Made by a program: the position numbers and the translations under genes
Notes under the pieces: generated by a model
Databases searched by the model: none
What the model was told of the DNA's origin: nothing
What the model saw: only the letters and a program-made list of their open reading frames with translations
In this document: positions 9,061-18,908 of the stretch, one piece after another
Numbering within the stretch: the stretch's first letter is position 1
Layout: each line of letters begins with the position of its first letter
Assembly (NCBI GenBank): GCA_009760855.2
Contig: WPIO01000127.1
Location: 867,501 to 897,500, forward strand
Origin: Cristatella mucedo
Taxonomy: Eukaryota > Bryozoa > Phylactolaemata > Cristatellidae
Length of the DNA stretch: 30,000 bases
Reading direction: 5' to 3'

Positions 9061-10026
9061 GATTCGACAAACTAACTTACTAGTTATGGGCAAACCCAGT
9101 GTGATCCAGAGATTGGAAAGGCTGACTCTCAAAATTGGCTCTGCCAGCATATCTCCTGTCAAATCAGCTCGGAATCTAGGTGTCATATTCCAAAGCGACC
9201 TCTCGTTAGACGACCATATCAGCTCCACAGTCAAATCCGCCTATTTTCAGCTTCATAACATTGCTAAAATTCGGGCTTGTTTAGATCAAGATACCACGTC
9301 CAAGTTGGTCCATGCATTCGTGACATCCCGTCTCGACTTCTGCAACTCACTGCTTACTGGCCTACCTGCATGTGCGATCAGGCGATTGCAGCTGGTGCAA
9401 AACTCTGCAGCTAAACTTGTCTGTCGTGAGCGTCGCAGTTGCCACATTACTCCACTTCTCGCCGACCTGCACTGGCTACCAGTCAAGCAACGGATTGACT
9501 TCAAGGTTTTGCCGCTCACTTTTAGGTCCCTTCATTCTATGGCTCCAGCCTATCTGTCAGATATACTACCCCATCAGGCCAAGCATCGTACCACCCGCTT
9601 TTCGGAATCCAACAGTCTAGAAATACCTCATACAAACCTGAAATCCTTTGGAGACCGTGCATTTAGTTCATATGCTCCCAAAGCCTTGAACTCCCTCCCG
9701 ACTTGCGTCAAAACATCCCCTGACCTGACCACATTTAAAAGGAACCGTAAAACACACCTATTTAGGACAGCATTTAGTGGGTCCCTGTGATTCGTCTTTG
9801 ATGTGCTTATGCGTGCTGACACTGTGCATGCTGCCACTAACCACATTTGCATGCTGACCCTGTGCATGTCACCCCTAACCATATTATTCATTTTGTTCGT
9901 TTATCAAGCATGATATTACTCACCATTCGATTGCATTTCACTTTGCAGCAAATGTAAAGCACCTAGAGAGAGATTGAGTTCTCTGAGGGCGCTTTATCAA
10001 GTGAATTATTATTATTATTATTATTA
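9061..10026 (+). mobile_element. LINE family A (L2/CR1/Rex1-like), 5'-truncated 3' end
   Basis: The copy starts inside the ORF, shortly after the reverse transcriptase domain, and continues through the C-terminal domain, a 3' UTR and the terminal motif GAGAGATTGAGTTCTCTGAGGGC, ending in an (ATT)n tail at about 10004-10026. It is the best-preserved 3' half of this family here and serves as reference for the copies at 4541, 17333-20600 and 21655. The structure is that of target-primed, 5'-truncated retrotransposition. I could not identify a target-site duplication. Confidence 0.93.
9086..9790 (+). CDS. LINE family A ORF2, C-terminal 234 codons (partial, lacks RT core)
   Basis: The open frame ends with TGA at 9788-9790. 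It shows the conserved post-RT region of L2/CR1/Rex1-group elements: R-N-L-G-V-I-F near residue 30, V-H-A-F-V-T-S-R-L-D-F-C-N-S-L, L-V-Q-N-S-A-A, H-I-T-P-L-L, L-H-W-L-P-V and L-K-S-F-G-D-R-A-F. The region follows the polymerase palm and is diagnostic of the group. No endonuclease or YADD motif is present, so the product could not mobilise the element. The first Met is an arbitrary start within a truncated ORF. Confidence 0.9.
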   Translation: MGKPSVIQRLERLTLKIGSASISPVKSARNLGVIFQSDLSLDDHISSTVKSAYFQLHNIAKIRACLDQDTTSKLVHAFVTSRLDFCNSLLTGLPACAIRRLQLVQNSAAKLVCRERRSCHITPLLADLHWLPVKQRIDFKVLPLTFRSLHSMAPAYLSDILPHQAKHRTTRFSESNSLEIPHTNLKSFGDRAFSSYAPKALNSLPTCVKTSPDLTTFKRNRKTHLFRTAFSGSL

Positions 10027-10194
10027 GCCTCATTTCTACAGCGGCAGCGGCCGTCGCGCCCTTTTTTCGGGGCAGATGATAAAGGATCGCCAGCTGCAGC
10101 TGCTCGAGCCTCCGACGCCGACGGACGAAATGCCGCCGAAAACAGGTGGATTTTAGCTTAGTTTTTACATCTCAATTCGATGATGTCGCGATCT
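10027..10194. other. GC-rich spacer, possible trace of SINE sequence
   Basis: A 14-base match (GATAAAGGATCGCC, about 10078) to the body of the tRNA-derived SINE occurs in a GC-rich block. The rest cannot be aligned, so this may be chance. Confidence 0.2.
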
Positions 10195-10435
10195 CATTTG
10201 GTCGTGAGTTCCTGGTTTTTTGGAGCATACAAGCTAACCAGCCGGTCCCCAAAGGATTTAAGGCTAGTTAGAGGTACGGCTAAACTGCTTGAGTAAGAAT
10301 AGCGTGCGATGAGAAGACTCGGTAGAACGCCATTCCGATAGTTGGGCCACAGCAAGCGAGCAGTGGTATCTAAAAGGAAGTACCATAACCTCAAAGTCGC
10401 TGCATTGCTTTATGAGGAGCCGGTGCAGTTGGCGA
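10195..10435 (-). mobile_element. LINE C-terminal fragment (family A-related), decayed
   Basis: Minus-strand translation gives L-K-S-F-G-D-R followed by S-L-Y-A-P-K, matching the end of the family A ORF. Upstream on the same strand is sequence equivalent to the D-F-K-V-L-x-L-T-F-R region with frame damage. It has no 3' UTR or tail. Confidence 0.65.
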
Positions 10436-10520
10436 AGATTATAATAAAAATTCCGATCACGATCGCATGTCGTTTATATTGCGTCCTAAGAGAACCGAAT
10501 CTCTATCAAGGCTCTTTAAA
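10436..10520 (-). mobile_element. LINE 3' tail only
   Basis: The reverse complement carries TAGAGATTCGGTTCTCTTAGGACGCAATATAAACG, the AGAGATTCAGTTCTCT-type terminal motif. It directly abuts the LINE fragment at 10195-10435 but belongs to another insertion, since a tail cannot precede coding sequence in one element. Confidence 0.7.
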
Positions 10521-10617
10521 GCTTGGCGATAGGGAGACGTGAGACAGGGCCGAAGAGGATATAGAAAGACTAAGGGAGCAAGAAGACATATTGATTAACA
10601 CGTACGACATCAAGTCT

Positions 10618-11960
10618 GAATCTCCGTCTGTAGCTCAACAAAGCCTCGCAGACTGTGTGCCGCGTGTCAAGCAGAAGGGTTCTATGTAGCACACTTTAGG
10701 CCCACTCACCTTTCGGTACGCATTCGGTAGCCAACAGACTTCGTCTCACACAGCAAAGAGAAAGTGGGAAGCATAGCAGGGTCGGGAGGGCAGTTGAGGT
10801 AGTGAGCAAGTAGAAGTTCAGGACCGCTGAAAAGGTTGAGCCCTAGTCGGCAGCAGGAGAGTAGCTGTCGTTGCGCAAGAACCGTGGAAGCGATTTCCAC
10901 AGTCAATGACCTGCAGAGCAAAAGCTTCAGTCGCCAACGGTCTTTAAGCGGATGAATGGAACAGCTAGTTTCTTATCCACAGAGGACCTGAGGGCACGAA
11001 CAGGCTGAGGATTCTAATTCAGGTGCAGCATTTCAGCAAGGTGTGAAATAGCCAAGACGTGGCAGGCCTGTGAGTCTCAGCGTGAGAGCTTTACTCTGTA
11101 TTCGTAGACCAACCGGAAGCCATCGAAGGTTGCAGCAAAGAAAACACGTGGTCCGACCTCTAGCATTTGTAAACTAGCCTTGCAGCAATACTCATCATCG
11201 GCTGCAGTGGCCGTATGGCTTTTCCGGTAGCCCAGGCAAAATGGAATTGCAATAATCTAGCCAAGCCACAACCAGGCAGTAAGTTAAATATTGTGTATGC
11301 CACCATGGTAGATAGTGCCTCATCTTAGATAGGGATTGGAAGCAATAGCTAGCTGCGGAGGCAGTCTTCTTAACGAATCTTTCAAAAGTTAGGCAGCTGT
11401 CTAGAACGGCACCTAAATACTGAGCGTACGGTGACAGTCGCACAACAGCATCACCGATTAAAAAAGCAAAGTCCTCTTGTCCAGCTGCATGCTTGGGGTC
11501 TCGAATGAGAAGCCTTTCCGTTTTTATCGTCGTTTAGATTGATTAAATTTGCCAGCATCCTGGATTTAATGTCTGCAAGGCAAGAATTCGGTTTATAAGT
11601 CGGTGCAGCGGATTTCGGACACGGGAGCTGCCAAATACGGCTGAGTACCGTAAGCGTAAAAGCGACATTCAATTTGTGGACCCTAATCACCTTTTCCAGA
11701 GGTTGAGTATGAATGGAGAACACCAAAGAACAGAGGATGGACCTTTGAGGGACTTCACAGGTGATTAGTCTGGTGAGTGAGACCTGAAATCCACACGACT
11801 AAGATGAACGGACAAGTAAGATTTCAACCATGCCAGTGGCTCCTCCGCTAGACCGATCACTATTCTTAATCATTCAAGTAGGACAGCGTGATCAATAACG
11901 TCGCGGGCAGCTGATGTATTTAGCAGGGAGGAGAGTGACATTTTTGTCACCGTTGCTGCA
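10618..11960 (-). pseudogene. LINE family B reverse transcriptase and C-terminal region, inactivated
   Basis: Read on the minus strand from about 11960 downward: a D-H-A-V-L-L-E block after palm motif A, S-Y-L-S at about 11810, a degenerate motif B (E-V-P-Q-R-S-I-L for G-V-P-Q-G-S-I-L) at about 11740, F-S-I-H-T-Q-P-L, then motif C. The catalytic Y-A-D-D is replaced by Y-A-Y-G at 11647-11658 next to a frameshift. Further on are N-D-D-K (about 11530), L-G-A-V-L-D-S, R/W-L-D-Y-C-N-S-I-L-P-G-L-P (about 11240) and a family B C-terminus near 10706-10921. Several frames are needed to follow it. Mutated catalytic residues and frame breaks make it a dead copy. The endonuclease part is missing. Confidence 0.85.
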
Positions 11961-11967
11961 CAGCAAG

Positions 11968-12003
11968 AATAATAATAATAATAATATACTTGATTAAGCA
12001 TGG
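11968..12003 (-). mobile_element. Family A LINE tail remnant with (ATT)n
   Basis: The reverse complement reads GCTTAATCAAGTATATTATTATT, the last bases of the family A tail. Only the extreme 3' end is present. Confidence 0.55.
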
Positions 12004-12118
12004 GATGTCGTTGGTTACACGGAGGAAAGAAGTTTCAGTGGAGCAAAGTCGCTAGAATCCCGACCGAAATTTTTCCAACAATTCGCACTTTTCAGTGTGT
12101 TACAAGCTGCTTAGCGAT

Positions 12119-12212
12119 AATTATTAGTAATAATAATAATACACATGATAAAGTGCCCTCAGAGAACTCAATCTCCTTCTAGGCGCTTTATATTTGCTGC
12201 AAAGGAAAATAA
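12119..12212 (-). mobile_element. Family A LINE 3' tail only
   Basis: The reverse complement contains TTTGCAGCAAATATAAAGCGCCTAG, GAGATTGAGTTCTCTGAGGGC and an ATT tail, co-linear with the last 90 bp of the copy at 9061-10026. Confidence 0.88.
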
Positions 12213-12494
12213 TTTGTTTTCAGGATCAAGAAGAATCGAGAATTAAGCTTAGATAAGCATACAAAACCAGGCAGGTATATACTGTGTAGATCAGCGTTCT
12301 TAAGCGAATAAGACATTCGGGCCACTGGTTAGTAAGGCCCCTTGTAAGTAACATCTGCCAAATCGTCTCAGTGTTGTTGGGCGTAGCTTTGACTATTTAG
12401 ACACAATAATGGACTCTTAAAAGTATGCGGGACAGGTCATAATGCTAAAGATCTATTTATTATGCTTATTGTGCACGGTAGTAGCAAGACTAGC

Positions 12495-12580
12495 CGTCCA
12501 GGAATAAAAATAAATAAATCGTTTGTATAGCGCCCCAAGAGAACTTAATCTCTATTCAGGCGCTTCACATATGAAGAGAA
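12495..12580 (-). mobile_element. LINE 3' tail only, GCGCTATACAAA type with TTTA tail
   Basis: The reverse complement has AGAGATTAAGTTCTCTTGG, then GGCGCTATACAAACG, then (TTTA)n. The (TTTA)n tail and CGCTATACAAA motif match those of the SINE family, unlike the ATT-tailed family A. Confidence 0.8.
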
Positions 12581-13599
12581 TTTAGCATGGACTATATAGT
12601 TAATAGTTGTACAGTAGTAGTCTGGCAGTTGCAGAGTATAGGGGGCAGTTACGTCGCAGACTTTGAGATGGATATCAAAATGAGGTAAGTGGTGAAAAGG
12701 TAAAGCGTGGGTACTGATATTGTGTAGAGCAAGGGAAAATAGCCTGAGCAGTCCACCGGAACCTTGTTCTCAGACTCTCCGGCGGAGTCCAAGCTGGTAA
12801 GGCCGCAGCAGTCTGTAAGGCAAGCTTCAGGTAAGTCCAAGTCAATAAGACTCAGGTAAGCTTCGGCTTCAGGTAAGGCAGCTGTTTCAGTCTGCTGCTT
12901 CAGCGTGCTGCTGCTGCTGCCGCCGCTGCTGGGGACTGTCGCTAAGTGCCACTGTTACTGTGGTTACCCCGCTCTTCTTCGGACCTACTAGTACTGTAGC
13001 ACAGCGCTAGCATGGCTCAATGGCTAAAGCAGACCGGCTCCCCGCAGGAGCGGCTGCTCGATGTCGGCTGGCCTGTCAACCCTACTGTCACGGCTAGTTT
13101 TTCAAGGGTAGGGCGACCACGGGTGGAAGGTCGCCGCCGCTGCGAGCGAGCCGACAGTGGTGGGACTGGGCGGTCGACGGCGCTTCGAACAATGGAGCCG
13201 TTCACGACAGCGATTGACGAAAAGGACAGAGTCAACACGAGGAGAATTCGGTGGACTCCACCGAATACGGTCGTATGGCGCCGTGCTCGAATTTTGTGTT
13301 TTTGTTTTGCGTGTGTGCGTGTGCGTGTGCGTGTGCGCGTGTGTATTCACGTTGTCCCGGCATAAGGATTTGCCGATGCGAACTAGAAGTAGTTCGGTGT
13401 CGTGTATGAGGTATTCCTGTCCTTAAGGTGGAAGCGGAGCCCTAGCTCTCCAGTCAGGGTCCAGGCTCCGGTTCGGGCTCCTAGTCCTATTTGGGTCGTT
13501 CCCCACAGTAGACTTGGGTAGCCTAAGTGCACCTTCGGCGTTACAGTTCGACGTCTGCACGATCTCGGACCTCGGTTAATGCACGTGCGAACACGAAGC
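12581..13599. other. No gene recognised; simple repeats and one small inverted repeat
   Basis: Sub-features are a CTGCTGCTGCTGCCGCCGCTG tract at about 12905-12930, a perfect 10-bp inverted repeat around one base at 13246-13266 (ATTCGGTGGA / TCCACCGAAT), and a GT/GC-rich tract (GTGTGC-type) at 13310-13344. A plus-strand open segment (13012-13365) runs into that simple repeat and shows no family signal. Confidence 0.5.
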
Positions 13600-13800
13600 T
13601 AAATAAATAAATAAGTAAATAAAAATAAATAAATAAATAAAATTCTAGCTGCTTAAGCAGCCTCTTTTTGTATAGCGACAGAAGAGCCTTTACGGCTATC
13701 ACCACCGCTTGCAGTGGCGATAAAGAATCGCCCACCGCAGGAATCGAACCCACGACCTCGGGATCGAGGTCATGAAAGCAACAGCCTTATCTAAGCTCTA
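13600..13800 (-). mobile_element. tRNA-derived SINE, copy 2, with (TTTA)n tail
   Basis: On the minus strand the B box GGTTCGATTCC is canonical (reverse complement at about 13743-13753). The body stem is TATCGCCAC / GTGGTGATA, followed by GTCGCTATACAAAAAGAGG, a CTGCTTAAGCAG palindrome and a long TTTA-type tail at 13600-13640. The A-box end near 13790 is degenerate. It is one of four copies in the window. Confidence 0.9.
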
Positions 13801-15301
13801 GCCAAAGCAAGCGCCAGATCGCCGGCTGATTGGTTAATCGCCAAGGGAGTCTCGGCTGCTGCCCTCCCTCCCCCCCCCCTACTCCTCCCTCAGGCCAGCT
13901 TCGCGCCCAGCCCAGGTCACGTGTGGCAGGCGTCTTCTGGGCCCCAGGAGTGAGTCTGTCACCCTGGCTAACCGAGATGCCGAATGCTTAAACGAGGCTC
14001 CTACTACCCTGGCCCCCTCCGGAACCAACACGGAGAAGACGAAGGTCGCGGTCGCAGTTGAAAAGCGAAGCAGCTCGATCTACTTACACTCGGAGCTGCC
14101 CGCTCTCGCCCTCTTGAGGCGAAGGCGGCAGCAGCAGCGGCGGCGGCAGCGGGCCGCCGCTGCCACTGAGGCTCCTCTGGGCGACCAATAAAGCCAGCGC
14201 GTGGCCCTTCGACGGCGGCAGAGCTGCTCTCAGCCGCCGCCGCCTCCGAGCTGACGTCGCTGGGCAGGATGGGCATCCGTGGGTCCGTGCGGTCGGTCGG
14301 CGCTCCGCTCTGACCTTCGCTCCGAGCTGCTCCACACGGCTCGCCCGCGCAGCATGCGACAGGTCAGTCGGCGTCAATAAAGTCAGAGAAAGGTAAGGCG
14401 AGGCCCAGAGAAAGGGAAACCCCCCTCAGCCGCCGACTTGTGTAATCACCCGGACCCTATGCGGACGTCCTGGTAAAGTTGAGAGGTCAGCTGCAGCCAC
14501 GCGACTGGGCCTCAATGCAGGTCCTGCCTGTGGGAGCCTGCTTGAGGGTGTGTGCTACCGTAACGGGAGTGCTCGAAGGTGTCTAATGCAAGGATGGGAA
14601 ATAAGTTGGATGGCAGGCGAGAGTGGCAGTCCAGGCCGTGAGCCAGACGGCCAGCCGTCGTAGGCCGCTTCAAGCTCCACTAATAGCCGAAGTTGTGCTG
14701 CGCTGCGGTGGGGACCACGGGTCTATGCCCTTTCTATAGGCTGGCTGCGCATAGTCCAGCGGACCAATAGCAAGTGGCCGGCTGGCGATTGGTAATTAAT
14801 CAGGGGAATCCCTGGACGTAGCTGGCAATTGGAGCTAAGCCCTGCCTGGCAATCGGAGGCTGAAGGTGTGTTGCCTGGGCAATTCCGAGGCAACACGCCG
14901 CCGTAGCTTCCCAGGGGGCGTAGCGTCCTTCGTCTTGCCCGTTCGGAGCACGAGGGCGGTGTGCAGGGTGAACCGAAGTGGAACCGAAGGGAATTCTGCT
15001 GCGACTCCCCCCCCCCTCAGCTTCCTGTCTACCGCGAGACCGTGGGCGTCGAGGGGTGGGCGTGGATACAGAGGCAGTTTGAGTATAGCCATGTCCGAGT
15101 TGCTAGTTGCCGCTGCCTCTCGTTGGTCTCCACGCTCTCCGGCATGGAGCGTTGTTGGGAAGACTGCGGTCTAGCGCATACGTAGACTCTGCAGTTAAAC
15201 TACCTCAGGACTGCAGTCACCAAAAAATTATGAGCAGATGTACATCGAACAGTTCAGCCATTAAATATTAAATACCCAGCACTAAATACCGAGACAAAGG
15301 G

Positions 15302-15306
<5 letters not shown>
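13801..15306. other. CpG-rich unique region, no gene established
   Basis: This is a GC-rich, CpG-rich stretch with open frames on several strands. A minus-strand frame at 14088-14276 begins with ATG, is Ala/Ser-rich and stops at a strong GTAAGT donor (14082-14087). It could be a first exon but has no family match. Inverted CCAAT motifs (ATTGG) occur at about 14787 and 14828 within similar GCTGGC-ATTGG blocks, with a CCAAT at 14764. This could be a promoter region. Nothing else was recognised. Confidence 0.35.
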
Positions 15307-16199
<893 letters not shown>

Positions 16200-16308
16200 A
16201 CGAGCACAGCAAGAGATAGAGCAATAGACACACAGAGAGACACGGAGTGAGAGAGACAGAGAAAGATACACTCAGACAGACGGGGAGAGAGACATAGAGG
16301 CAGAGACA

Positions 16309-16364
<56 letters not shown>

Positions 16365-16573
16365 GACAGGGAGAGAGACGGGGAGAGTGAGAGACAGGGA
16401 GAGACGGAGAGAGTGAGAGAGAGAGATAAGCAGACAGGCGGACAGAGAGATTGAGAAGCAAAAAGAGACAGAGACAGACAGAAACACGTAGAGCAAGAGA
16501 GACACGGAGGGAGAGAGACAGACAAAGAAGGACAGGCAGACAGGCTGACAGACAAACTGATAAAGAGAATGAG

Positions 16574-16643
<70 letters not shown>

Positions 16644-16672
16644 AGAGAGAGGGAGAGAGAGAGAGAGCCCAT
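16200..16672. repeat. Purine-biased microsatellite zone with (CA)n and (GA)n cores
   Basis: About 470 bp of the plus strand is almost free of T and is built from GA, GACA and CAGA words. A (CA)n core lies at 16311-16357 and a (GA)n core at 16578-16641. Homopurine-homopyrimidine DNA of this length can adopt triplex forms. All long frames across it are low-complexity artefacts. Confidence 0.95.
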
Positions 16673-17332
16673 TCTGAACCGGAATCTTAGCATTGCTTTC
16701 GTAGCACAAGGGATTCGATTCAATTCACAGACACATAATTGGCCGTCATGGCATTTCAACATGGACTGGCGCGATGTGCTGTCTCGTCAGCTCATCACGA
16801 GCAACCGAGCATCACCAAACCGTGACCCAGAAACGTGGTCATACGTGACGCTATGTTTGATGCCGTTCGATCAAACAGACGTGAAATACATTTGGAGACT
16901 GACAGGTACTGCACAATACATATGGAAAGCATATGGATATGCACAATGCATATGGAAATATGGAAAATGAGCCTGCACTAGAAAGGTTTTGTTAAGTTCA
17001 ATTGTAGGGGTCGTCTTCAGCTTGACTCTCGGAAGGTTGACGAGAGTGTATGCAGTGCAGCATGCACCGACGACAAACGAAGCCACTGACCTCTCCACAA
17101 GACGCTGACCTCTCCACAAGATTTGATTGAATTTACAAGGCTCCTCTCTTCGCGTGCAGGTGCACTCAGTGCATGTGCCGGAGATGGACGACACGTCACC
17201 TCTCGGCTGCGAGAGACAGGCAACGAGCGCGACGCAGGCGTACAAGAATCCCATGACCGAGTGGCCATTCGTTCATGCCTCCGCCGAACACCTAACCAGC
17301 TGGGAGGACCCGGCTGCAGAGGCGTTGTGCAC
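16673..17332. other. No gene; two short direct repeats
   Basis: TGCACAATRCATATGGAAA occurs twice at about 16910-16960. A 16-bp block CTGACCTCTCCACAAG occurs twice at a 19-bp period at 17086-17120. Otherwise unique sequence with nothing recognised. Confidence 0.5.
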
Positions 17333-17557
17333 TCTAATAGTAATAATGCACTTGATAAAGCGCCCTCAGAGAACTCAATCTGTCTATAGGCGCTTTACAT
17401 TTGCTGAAAGGGAAATGCGATTGAATGGTGAGTAATATCATTGATAAACAAACAAAATGAATAACATGGTTAGGGGTGACATGCACAGGGTCAGCATGCA
17501 AATGTGGTTAGTGGCAGCATGTACCGTGTCAGCACGCATAAGCACATCAAGGACGAA

Positions 17558-18185
17558 TCACAGGGACCCACTAAATGCTGTCCTAAATAGGTGTGTTTTT
17601 AAGTTCCTTTTAAATGTGGTCCGGTCAGGGGATGTTCTGACGCAGGTTGGGAGAGAGTTCCAGGCTTTGGGAGCATACGAACTAAATGCACGGTCTCCAA
17701 AGGATTTGAGGTTTGTACGAGGTATTTCCAGACTGCTGGATTCCGAAAAGCGGATGGTACGATGCTTGGCCTGATGGGGGAGTATATCTGAGAGATAGGC
17801 TAGAGCCAAAGAATGAAGTGACCTAAAAGTGAGCGACAAAACCTTGAAGTCGACCCGTTGCTTGACTGGTAGCCAGTGCAGGTCGGCGAGAAGTGGTGTA
17901 ATGTGGCAACTGCCACGCTCGCGACAGACAAGCGTAGCTGCAGAGTTTTGCACCAGCTGCAATCGCATGATCGCACATGCTAGTAGGCCAGCACGCAGTG
18001 AGTTGTAGAAGTCGAGACGGGATGTCACGAATGCATGGACCAACTTGGACGTGGTATCCTTATCTAAACAAGCTCAAGCAGTGTTGTGAAGCTGAAAATA
18101 GGCAGATTTGACTGTGGAGCTGATATGGTCGTCTAACGAGAGGTCACTTTGGAATATGACACCTAGATTTCGAGCTGATTCAACA
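17558..18185 (-). pseudogene. LINE family A C-terminal domain, 3' part
   Basis: This minus-strand stretch matches residues of the ORF at 9086-9790 down to the shared C-terminus and stop (TGA at 17558-17560). A TGA at about 18070 replaces part of the A-K-I-R segment, a nonsense change linked to a small deletion. Beyond it the frame continues upstream to the LTR insertion at about 18189. H-I-T-P-L-L, L-H-W-L-P-V and L-K-S-F-G-D-R are intact. Confidence 0.9.
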
Positions 18186-18189
18186 GGAG

Positions 18190-18625
18190 TGTGGAAGAAC
18201 ACGACGCTTGCAGCCTGCGAGCACTGGGCAGAGGCCTCGGAGGGCTGTCAGACTGCCTACGCAGCCGCAAGCTCACGACCGGTGGATGGGCGGGCAGACG
18301 ATGACTCGGCAGTCCTGCCCAAATCCATGCATTGGCGGCATCTGTGGGTACATCAATCTACCACAAACTGTTGCCAGCTGTCGGGCGGGTTCGGATCGAA
18401 GAATGGCCCGACAGTGCGAAAAACAACGCATGCATGGAATATAAGGGTTGTCGGAGGAGTACAACGGAAGGAGGAGGGCTAGATCCCTCGACGCCGGCAG
18501 CCGTCTAGTGTGTGTAGACTGGGCTTGGCAGGCGTTTCGTGAAATAAAGGTTTTGGTGTTGGAGCAGACTAGTTGCTCGGTTTCGCTACCCAGCCTGACG
18601 ACAGGTCGTGCGGAGGGCTGTCACA
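18190..18625 (+). mobile_element. Solo LTR (436 bp) with 5-bp target-site duplication AGGAG
   Basis: The element starts TGTGG and ends TCACA, giving TGTG...CACA termini, and is flanked by AGGAG at 18185-18189 and 18626-18630. The undisturbed LINE copy at about 9145-9165 has the same site uninterrupted (CAGCATATCTCCTGTCAAAT on the other strand), so the insertion limits are set by comparison with an empty site. A TATA-like TATAAG at 18440-18445 and an AATAAA at 18543-18548 on the plus strand suggest plus orientation. A 13-bp direct repeat (CGGAGGGCTGTCA) lies at 18238-18250 and 18611-18623. No internal region or second LTR is present, as after LTR-LTR recombination. A 5-bp duplication fits Ty3/Gypsy or BEL-type elements, but the superfamily cannot be set. 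Confidence 0.88.
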
Positions 18626-18707
18626 AGGAGATATGCTGGCAGAGCCAATTTTGAGCGTCACCCTTTCCAATTTGTAAATCACACTGGGTTTGCCCATAAC
18701 TGGTATG

Positions 18708-18907
18708 TTAGTTTTCATCATAGTTCAGTTTTTGAAAATTTGCTGCCATCCATGTGCGGATGTCATCAATGCATGCAGCAAGTGAGTTGAGAGAATTTGA
18801 GGTGCTCGAAGGCTGGGAGGGATCAAAGCAAAGGTACAACTGAGTGTCATCCGCATAGAAGTGAAATCCTAGATTGTGCTTGGCAATCACATCAGCAAGA
18901 GGGAGAG
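18708..18907 (-). pseudogene. LINE family A reverse transcriptase, motif C segment
   Basis: The frame is the same as the ORF at 18909-20420 and is separated from it by one TAA codon (18909-18911), apparently a mutated Tyr codon. It holds Y-A-D-D at 18846-18857, the two metal-binding aspartates of the polymerase, followed by T-Q-L-Y-L and a C-I-D-D-I-R-T-W-M-A-N-F block. Near 18708-18715 a short deletion shifts the frame relative to the copy at 9061. The catalytic motif itself is intact. Confidence 0.9.
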
Positions 18908-18908
18908 T

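Noticed and set aside
10078-10091. Fifth SINE copy
   Set aside because: Only 14 bases match the SINE body and the flanks do not extend the similarity.
14088-14276. Ala/Ser-rich first exon with GTAAGT donor, minus strand
   Set aside because: The donor is good, but the peptide is low complexity from GCC/GCG runs, the ATG context is weak and no partner exon was found.
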